A stretch of DNA of 15,066 nt, from positions 1 through 15,066 of the forward strand of contig JAAAJB010000739.1 in the NCBI GenBank assembly GCA_016098155.1, in the 5' to 3' direction. A program made the translations under genes and the position numbers. Below are positions 8,626 to 15,066 of this stretch, piece after piece. Source of the DNA: Actinomortierella ambigua (taxonomy: Eukaryota > Mortierellomycota > Mortierellomycetes > Mortierellales > Mortierellaceae). A model generated the notes under the pieces. That model saw nothing but the letters and a program-made list of their open reading frames with translations. It made no database searches and was not told the origin of the DNA. Numbering within the stretch: position 1 is the stretch's first letter; the number at the start of each line of letters is the position of its first letter.

Positions 8626-11414
8626 ATGGCTGCGAGTAGTACCCCATCCTCAGAAGTCAAGTCGTTCCAAACGGCCACCAATGCCTCGGCAACCCAGGAC
8701 CACATCAATGAAAATGGAACGCCCAGCTCATCCAGCAACCACACAGGCCCACACTTTCGGCCTTCACCCTCAGCCGAGGAGCCCGAAGGTATGGCCATGC
8801 CTTTGTCTTTGGATGAAGTGACCTGTGCTTTCCATGACCCAAGGGGGCCTCAAAGCAGCCATTCTCAGCTGTGCCGACCCGAAAATATTGCCCCCCCTCC
8901 TCAGCACAGGGGAGCGATACACCGTTGTTAACAACGTTCTCACTCTATCTAACAAAAAAAAAATCCATGTCTCGTAGACCTGAATATATTCCAAGCATCC
9001 CAAATGGGCAAGTTGTCGATCGTAGCCAACTTGTTGGCAAAGGACAAGAGTCTGGCCAAGAGCCGAGATTTCCAGGAAGTAACGCCGTTGCACTGGGCGG
9101 CCATCAACAACCAGATCGCAGTGGCTAAATGTCTACTGGACCACGGCGCCGAGGTCGATGCGATCGGCGGCGAGCTTGTGGCAACACCCTTGCATTGGTG
9201 CACGCGCAATGGGCACCTGAATATGGCAAAGCTGTTGATCCAGAATGGCGCGGATCCGGCGCGGCAGGATTCCCAAGGGTTCAACGCATTGCATCTGGCG
9301 ACCCATTCGTCCAATGTGATGCTGGTGCTCTACATCTTCATGGTGGGCGATATGGCGGTCGATACAATCGATACCTTGGGACATACGAGCTTGATGTGGG
9401 CGGCTTATCAGGGCGACAATCTGACTGTGGAGCTGCTGTTGAGGCATGGTGCGCGCATCGATACCCGCGACAATGAAGGATTCACACCTCTGCATTGGGC
9501 TGTCGTCAAGGGCAACCGAGACTGCTTAGCCAAGATCCTGGCCGCAGGCGCTGATGTCCATGTCAAAGACCGGAACGGCAAGACGCCCATCGATATGATT
9601 CAGGAGCTCAAGGGCCAGAGTGTTTGGGCACGGGCGCTCAGCGATGCTGAACTGCGCCCAGATGGAAAATCGAGGCGAATGGCGTTTGAAAAGGTGAGTG
9701 TCCTTAGTAATGGTTTTGTTGGAAAGAGGGGGTGCTGCCGCAAAGTGTTTGTCACGGAATGAGCAATGCTAACGATCTATTTTGTTACTTGGCGACAATA
9801 GAAAACAACATACACCTTCATTTATTTTTTGCCGTTTCTCACCCTGTTCCTACTACTGAAGTACTTTGTATGGTTTCCCTGGTACGTCGCGATTCCGCTG
9901 GGGCTTGCAACTTTCTTGGCTGGGCACTTTGGATCGATCAAGCTTTTGCTCCGGACAAAGACACCCAACCATATGCTGAAGACACCCTATTACACCGCTA
10001 TTTTCCAAGCTTCTGCCGTATTTATTGGCCTCAACTGGCTCTTTTTTATTCTCTGGAGTAAGTCAGCGTTCGCCATGACTTGAAAATGACAATGTTTTCA
10101 AATGCAAAAGGCTGGAGACTCACCACTTCTCATTTTTTGTCCCTTTCATTTGACTCTTCGACTACCATAAACCAAACAAACTCTTAGATACATCACACTT
10201 GATCCTGCTGAACATTGCGTTCATTCTTTGTTACTCAGTCGCTCTGTATTTCTTCTACGGCGCTGTCTTGACCGATCCAGGTTGGGTCAAACAGAACAAG
10301 GATAGGGAGGAACAAAAGAAGGTGGTCGTCTCCTTGGCGAATCGTGGACTGCTGGATGCACGCCATTTCTGCCCGACCTGCGTTGCTCAGCGACCGATGC
10401 GTTCCAAGCACTGCAAGCTCTGCGGGCGTTGCATAGCGCGGTTTGATCATCACTGTCCTTGGATCCACAACTGTATTGGTTCCAAGAACCATCGCGCGTT
10501 TATGACGTTTTTGATCCTTTTCTTGATCACAGTGCCAATCTACGTCTACCTATCTTTTGAATGTAAGACATATCGAGTTTGTGATGTCTGGTGTGGCTTT
10601 TATTCTTCAATGTTAGCGTGGTTGGGGGTTTGAAGTATTAACCTGATCATCATCATCTCTCACAGATCTCGCGGTGATCACGCCATCGAGCTTGCCTCTC
10701 GAAAGTGAAACATGTTTGTTGGGCGGCGATCTCTGTCGGTATTTCCAGATGGATGCGTTTTCGACAACGTTGGCGCTCTGGACGATGTTCCAGGGCACAT
10801 GGCCGGTGCTGTTGTTTGTGGTGCAGATTTCGCAGATCGCGACGGCACGGACGACGAACGAGGCAATGAACTACCAACGGTATAGCTACAAGGCGCCTGG
10901 AGCACATATCCGTCAACGGATCTTGCGGTCGATTACCGAGATTGATGCCGAGCTGGCGGGAATGGGCCATCCGTTGAGCGGCCGTGGACCTTTGGCCGAT
11001 GAAAGTCTGCGGTTGCTGGAGCAAGGCATTGAGGATGATGATAATACCCTGGTGGTCGAGGAGACTTCGAACGGACAAGTCGGAAGCGACAACGATGCTG
11101 GCTCGACGGCGACACCAGCACCGAGCGGTGGTGGCGGAAGCTCGGGTATGTGGGGTCTGTTGGTGGGTACGGCACGAAGCCATCGGCTGCGACGAAAGCA
11201 TGGCCACGACGGACAGGGGGAAGACGTTGTGAACCCGTTTGATTTTGGCCTGATCCAGAACTGTACAGGCTTTTGGACACAGAACAAATCAGGGCCATTG
11301 CGGGGGGTTGATTGGTACACCTTTTATGAAGCTCCTGAGCCAGGTGAGGTGCGACGAGGATCTGCATCGGCGGGCGATACAGCACAAGGGGCAGGCATCG
11401 GAGGTGAGAGGTGA
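8626..11414 (+). CDS. AKR1: Akr1-type ankyrin-repeat DHHC palmitoyltransferase (752 aa, five exons)
   Basis: Exons 8626-8788, 8978-9693, 9802-10057, 10188-10562 and 10666-11414; introns of 189, 108, 130 and 103 nt (donors GTATGG, GTGAGT, GTAAGT, GTAAGA). The 2259 nt form one frame. Residues 1-54 are a Ser/Thr/Asn-rich tail. About six ankyrin repeats span roughly 56-265 (for example [34 protein letters not shown]). Hydrophobic segments near 297-318, 320-340, 359-378, 382-405, 481-502 and 530-555 give six membrane passes. The Cys-rich domain (about 438-478) contains DHHC at 465-468 with catalytic Cys468, then [12 protein letters not shown] (566-569) is the TTxE motif, and NPFDFG (693-698) followed by IQNC is the conserved C-terminal motif. 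The enzyme S-palmitoylates proteins at Golgi/endosomal membranes; in yeast Akr1 also restrains pheromone Gbeta-gamma signalling and acts on Yck kinases. Length matches Akr1 (about 760 aa). The first intron is the least certain; its chosen donor restores DLNIFQAS in phase. Confidence 0.93.
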
Positions 11415-12689
11415 GACCGATTATTGTAGCTCAATCTCTCGCAGTCTCTTTTTTTTTTTTTTTTTTTTTTTAAAAATTTTTTTAAAAATTAAATACCCCT
11501 TCCTTAGTTTATTTTTTTTTTTCAAAAATTGTTATACACATTGAATCACCCTTCCTGAGAGTAGACTATTAGGCGGATGGGTTAAAGGCTGGCATGCAAT
11601 GTGTCTGAAACATGTAATGGTTGGCCCCGTTAAAATGAACATTATGGAGAGTATTGCTGGATAGACTATTTTATGTCACCTTCCCTATCCTTCTCCAAGT
11701 GTCATGGATTAACATCGCCTGTCGATATTGCATTAAGCACATCATTGGATGGCCAGGGCTACCGTCAGAAGCGCTTGATTGCGACCTGCAGCACTTGAAC
11801 CATAACAAACTCTACGCTCGCCTGTTCAAGCCTCCGCGTTGTGCCGTACTCAGCTTGCACCTTATTTCAGAAGACAACGGTTGTTTTCTGCTGTCCTAAC
11901 AACATGTTTTTGACACAAGGCTGGCTATGTTATAGGATGATGGGTTTGCGGTGTCCATGGAGCTTAAGTTTTATTGTGTTTGGAGTTGTCGTCCTCATTG
12001 TCCTTGAGTTCGGACCGATGTAATCGGGTGTGGTCTTGAGCTTTGTCTTTAATTCGGGCCCAAATAGTTTTCATCCGTACCCACAAGAGTCATTTTCATC
12101 CCCCCTCTCTACACTGTCTATGTATATCTTTTCGAGCCATTCTCTGTCCTAGCTCTGGGTCTTGGTAGAGGGCTAGTTACACTTTCTCGTGTCGCTTTCG
12201 TGGTTTTTTCGTGGCCTTTGCTCTTTGCGTTGTTGAAGCATAGGAATCATATGTTGATTATTTGGGTCATGGGTAGAGCATGTCGCAAGTGACTAATTAA
12301 ATAGGGGGAGCGCGTTATGTGGTGGAAGCAACTAATAAAGGGGTGAGAGTGGAAAGGAGAATATGTGAACAAATAGTGTTGCCAAGGTCGTAAACAAACA
12401 CGAAGGAAAGGGGGGGAACTCAGGATTAATTTCCACATGAAGTCGGCCAAAGGACAGGAACACGTTTTTGTTCACCGTATCATAGCTGGGCAGGGTGGTG
12501 TGTGGGTAGATTGGGTGTGTACGCGTTTGTGGGAGGCGAGCCTGGCCTGCAGATGCTCGGCTCATGGAAGGGGCGTGGGAACGACGCTTGAATGTGGTAT
12601 AGATCGAAAAGAGAATGCGCGCATGACAAGCAGGAAGAGTGAGCTATGGGAAGCGTGCGACAGGGTGAGGAGGAGGAGGGGAGAGTCTC
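11415..12689. other. AT-rich 3' flank of the Akr1-like gene and intergenic region
   Basis: No supported gene in 1275 nt. A T23 tract at 11449-11471 runs into alternating A5/T7/A5 blocks to about 11490 and a further T-rich run near 11511-11522, probably within the 3' flank of the Akr1-like gene. From 11550 to about 12060 are short open frames in several phases with no ATG-started domain protein. From 12060 to 12690 the sequence is mixed. I found no tRNA, snRNA or repeat family signature. Confidence 0.5.
11449..11490 (+). repeat. T23 tract followed by alternating A/T blocks
   Basis: T23 (11449-11471), A5, T7, A5, then TT. The A5-T7-A5 part is self-complementary and could fold or melt easily. 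It begins 35 nt after the Akr1-like stop codon, so it probably lies in the 3' untranslated region or at the cleavage zone. Confidence 0.9.
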
Positions 12690-12695
12690 GATTTA

Positions 12696-12707
12696 CATAA
12701 AAAGAGG
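12696..12707 (+). promoter_or_regulatory. TATA-like element of the cystine-knot gene
   Basis: CATAAAAAGAGG sits about 200 bp upstream of the start codon. Transcription about 30 bp downstream would give a leader of roughly 70 nt once the predicted leader intron (12790-12888) is removed. A C10 run at 12753-12762 lies within the leader. Confidence 0.35.
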
Positions 12708-12789
12708 CCAGTCTGCCATCTCCACGGCTCCTCATACTCAACCCATCTTCTTCCCCCCCCCCAAGCAACCCCACCCACCTTCAAGGCTA

Positions 12790-12888
12790 GTAAGTCGGGC
12801 GAACCGATCGTATATCCCTGCCATGCTCTGCTTTTGTTCAATCGTCTGTCCTGCAATTGACTCACGATATTCTCTTTTGTGGCCGTAG
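12790..12888 (+). other. Probable 5'UTR intron of the cystine-knot gene
   Basis: A consensus GTAAGT donor at 12790 and a GCCGTAG acceptor ending at 12888, with a TTGAC branch-like sequence about 30 nt before the acceptor, define a 99-nt intron. This is close to the 103-130 nt seen for most coding introns here. It ends 12 nt before the ATG. No coding evidence is possible, so it rests on splice signals and length only. Confidence 0.45.
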
Positions 12889-12900
12889 TTCTCAACGACA

Positions 12901-13191
12901 ATGATGATCAAGTCCTCGCTGCTTTTGTTGCTCGGAGTGGCCACTGCCGTCTCGGCGAAATGTGTCGACTTCGCAGAAGAATGTCCTGGTGGAACCATTC
13001 CCATTGCTGATACGGACAAGTGTGATTATAACCAATTTTTCTGCTTGCCACAAGATGCTCGTTACAGGCCCATCTGGAGCTCACGCCATCGTTTCGCATC
13101 TCCCCATCGTTTCTGCGGGGGCTGGGGTGCGTCATGTGGCCATGGAGATGACTGCTGCTCGAAAGATTGCATCCAGGGTATGTGCGAGTGA
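12901..13191 (+). CDS. Small secreted cysteine-rich protein with inhibitor-cystine-knot (knottin) spacing (96 aa)
   Basis: Single-exon frame with two adjacent ATGs (12901 and 12904). Residues 3-19 form a signal peptide (Lys4, then a Leu-rich core, ending AVSA), with predicted cleavage after Ala19. The mature protein of about 77 residues has ten Cys: 21, 28, 41, 48, 72, 79, 85, 86, 90, 95. The last six follow C-x6-C-x5-CC-x3-C-x4-C, the inhibitor-cystine-knot pattern found in knottins: plant and animal protease inhibitors, ion-channel peptides and antimicrobial peptides. The first four Cys form a separate N-terminal unit, joined to the knot by a basic, Trp-containing linker (about 53-71). I cannot name the family. 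Possible roles include defence, inhibition of a secreted enzyme, or an effector; none is shown by sequence. A GTGAGT overlapping the stop codon allows an alternative spliced C-terminus. The six-Cys spacing and signal peptide make a real gene likely. Confidence 0.75.
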   Translation: MMIKSSLLLLLGVATAVSAKCVDFAEECPGGTIPIADTDKCDYNQFFCLPQDARYRPIWSSRHRFASPHRFCGGWGASCGHGDDCCSKDCIQGMCE

Positions 13192-13302
13192 GTCCATACC
13201 TTCTTCGATAGTACAGAACATGCTGTTTATTATCTTCCTGTTGCCTCTTACCCCCTCGTCGACAGCGCTTCGTTGCCACTTCCTCAGATCTTCATCTCCT
13301 GA

Positions 13303-15066
13303 AAGAGCAAAATTAAATACTTGTGGGTGCGCCCTGCTCAAACATTAGTTGGGTCAGATGATGTTTTGATACGCTTGAGATTTTACGAAAACACTATTAC
13401 TGGCGAGTTTCATCGTCCTATATCTGCGACGTATGCATACACACATATTCACTAAAAGTCGACCAAAAGACAACAATCTCAAACAAAAGGTAGCGAGCCT
13501 ACAACTCACAGATGGATGTTCTGGAAGACCTTCCTTCGCAGCGCTTGACCATCTTCTCCTGTCGAGTCCAGGTAACTCCAGCATTGCAGAGTAGCCTGAT
13601 GCAATGTCTGTTCCAAAATTCTGTGGTTTAGAGTAGATGATGTAGAGAAGCGGACTCCTTCGAGCAGGTCGGACCAGTGAGGTAAGAACACTGCCAGTCG
13701 CAGAGACAAATCGCTTCACACAATACCCTGTCACCCACCCTCGCCTCTTCCACCGCCACACTGGTCGGCTTTCCTCCAGTTATCATGTCCTTGACGACAT
13801 CCAAACCAGTCCCGATTGCAGCACGCCTTGGTACTTTTATCACCAGCCTTGTTGACCAACATGTTATACAGGGACCTTCACCAAAGAGCGTCGACTTTCG
13901 TAGCGAGGTTAGGTAAGGGCGACGGCAACGACTGTAGTCACCAATGTGGGCCTCCATGGTGGCTTTGAGTTGGGTTGATCGAGGTGTATGCAGGGTGGGC
14001 AGAGAGCTGTGTTATGCTGGGAGAAAAAAAAAGAAACCATATAGAGATTTTATTGTTCGAGGGACAAAAAGAGATCCTTTATTGTCCTTCTCACACATTT
14101 CTATCGCTATGAACATTGGCACCTCACACGCTATTCATGTAGGTCATATCATGAACCCTGGTAGCTCCCACGGGAACTATTGCGCGAAATGTTGCTGTAA
14201 ATGGGCATGCAAGATTACTTTTGTTTCACAACGCGCCGCTGAGTCCAAGTGCCTGTGTTCTTGGCAGCATGCACCATGAAGACTCGTGAACCTGTCAATC
14301 CCCCGCTCATCTGTCTGTAAGTTCCGCGGGTGCTCTTACAGTATAATCCGTCCTCACTTGCCGCCATGTTTCATCAGTCCCGTGCTTGGTCATTCTCAAA
14401 ATCGATCCTCGGTCTATATCCAGTCATAGTGCCATCGATCATCTGTGACGACCTAGTTGCAGCCATGTCGAGGACTATGCGTGATAGTGCGGGTGCAGCG
14501 TGCTTTATTCTGATTAAGCGCATGCTCGCTGTCTTTGGTGATCTCGAAACACGTCGTGTTCTATTCTATGCAAGGATCGATGTCCATTGTGACGCTTCTG
14601 TGTGCATCTTCCCCTACCCTACCATGCGTAGTTCCGCACCACTCACCTTCCATGCCTGCAATTCAAACCTTAAATCTTCTCCCTTCTAGTCGAGTCACTG
14701 CCGCATGTACCTGCCCTGCATGCACACTTCACCATAGCGTCTCTGAATGTTTTCAGACTTGTCCTCCTGTGTGCCCTGACCACTGACATCTTTCTTCTAT
14801 GCCCTATCTGTTGCTGTTCTTGTGGGCCCGCTCCAGATATGGGATTGCTTCCTCGACAGACACTGCTCTAGAGTGTAAAGAGTCTATGGATGAACACCTG
14901 CAATCGAATCGTGGTAAGACAGAATCCCTTCATTGGAAAGGTTGATCTCGTTGAGAGTAGAAGTTTTGCAAAAGGATGGAGGAGCGAATGGCACGGGCTG
15001 GTGACAGGACCCGGATGCAGTGTGTGAACACTTGTAGGCCGCCGTGGGAGTCATGCCAGGATTGTG
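13303..15066. other. Right flank with no supported gene
   Basis: In 1764 nt I found only short frames on both strands without a recognisable domain. The best are: minus 13957-13628 (109 codons), whose ATG sits in a GCCACCATGG context; minus 13709-13506 (67 codons); plus 14330-14689 (119 codons); and a Cys-rich frame on plus 14109-14279 (56 codons) lacking a signal peptide. Several GT and AG signals could splice minus-strand pieces (13957-13506) together, but no arrangement produces a known family. This may be non-coding DNA, decayed genes, or a lineage-specific gene I cannot model. Confidence 0.45.

Noticed and set aside
8789..8931. Reading through the first Akr1-like exon to the stop at 8931
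   Set aside because: The extension resembles no Akr1 sequence, whereas splicing at GTATGG (8789) restores the expected IFQAS-type start of the ankyrin block in phase.
11654..11899. 81-codon frame in the Akr1-like 3' flank
   Set aside because: It starts at TTG with no in-frame ATG near the beginning and shows no domain or splice context.
13628..13957. A Gly- and Ala-containing segment (RRAAIGTGLDVVKDM) that faintly recalls minor capsid-type proteins of Polinton elements
   Set aside because: The resemblance is from memory, about 30 residues long, with no neighbouring integrase, polymerase, capsid gene or terminal inverted repeats. Not enough to claim a mobile or viral element.
14109..14279. 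Small Cys-rich frame (56 codons) with a CCC cluster
   Set aside because: It lacks a signal peptide and the Cys spacing matches no pattern I know; a chance frame is likelier than a second knottin.
14330..14689. 119-codon plus-strand frame
   Set aside because: No recognisable domain, no supporting splice or promoter context, and composition not clearly coding. Left as part of the unassigned right flank.

Overview
This is a eukaryotic nuclear window and almost certainly fungal. Every confident gene is interrupted by GT-AG introns (mostly 103-130 nt) with fungal-type donors such as GTAAGT, GTATGG and GTACGT. There are no operons, Shine-Dalgarno sites or rRNA/tRNA genes. Protein content (an Akr1-type ankyrin-DHHC palmitoyltransferase, mitochondrial Hsp10, mitochondrial bS6, an O-fucosyltransferase-like enzyme, a small secreted knottin) and the intron-rich layout suggest an early-diverging filamentous fungus, perhaps Mucoromycota/Mortierellomycotina. 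The lineage is an inference and was not tested.

Layout. 1-570: left flank with an A25 tract and a pyrimidine-rich promoter. 571-3253 (+): a type II membrane O-fucosyltransferase-like protein of 784 aa in four exons. 3377-4759 (-): a short-chain dehydrogenase/reductase of the retinol-dehydrogenase type, 323 aa in two exons, convergent with the first gene. Its intron carries a CT microsatellite. 4760-6035: intergenic. 6036-6978 (-): mitochondrial co-chaperonin Hsp10, 104 aa in four coding exons, the first of which is only the ATG. 6979-7261: a compact 283-bp divergent promoter with a tandem heat-shock-element-like array. 7262-8071 (+): mitochondrial small-subunit ribosomal protein bS6, 115 aa in two exons. 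8072-8625: promoter region with a strong G-quadruplex motif. 8626-11414 (+): Akr1-like palmitoyltransferase, 752 aa in five exons. 11415-12689: AT-rich 3' flank and intergenic DNA. 12901-13191 (+): a 96-aa secreted cysteine-rich protein with an inhibitor-cystine-knot spacing, preceded by a probable 5'UTR intron. 13303-15066: no gene I can support, only short weak open frames.

How the genes relate. Hsp10 and bS6 both act in the mitochondrial matrix and share one promoter region, so co-regulation is plausible. The fucosyltransferase-like protein and the palmitoyltransferase are probably endomembrane (Golgi) enzymes. The SDR is probably membrane-associated, and the knottin is secreted. Apart from the divergent pair, I see no sign that the genes form one pathway. 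All exon junctions were built by hand. Each gives an uninterrupted frame with matching phases and, for the known families, restores conserved motifs across the junction. No mobile element, CRISPR array or prokaryote-like system was found.
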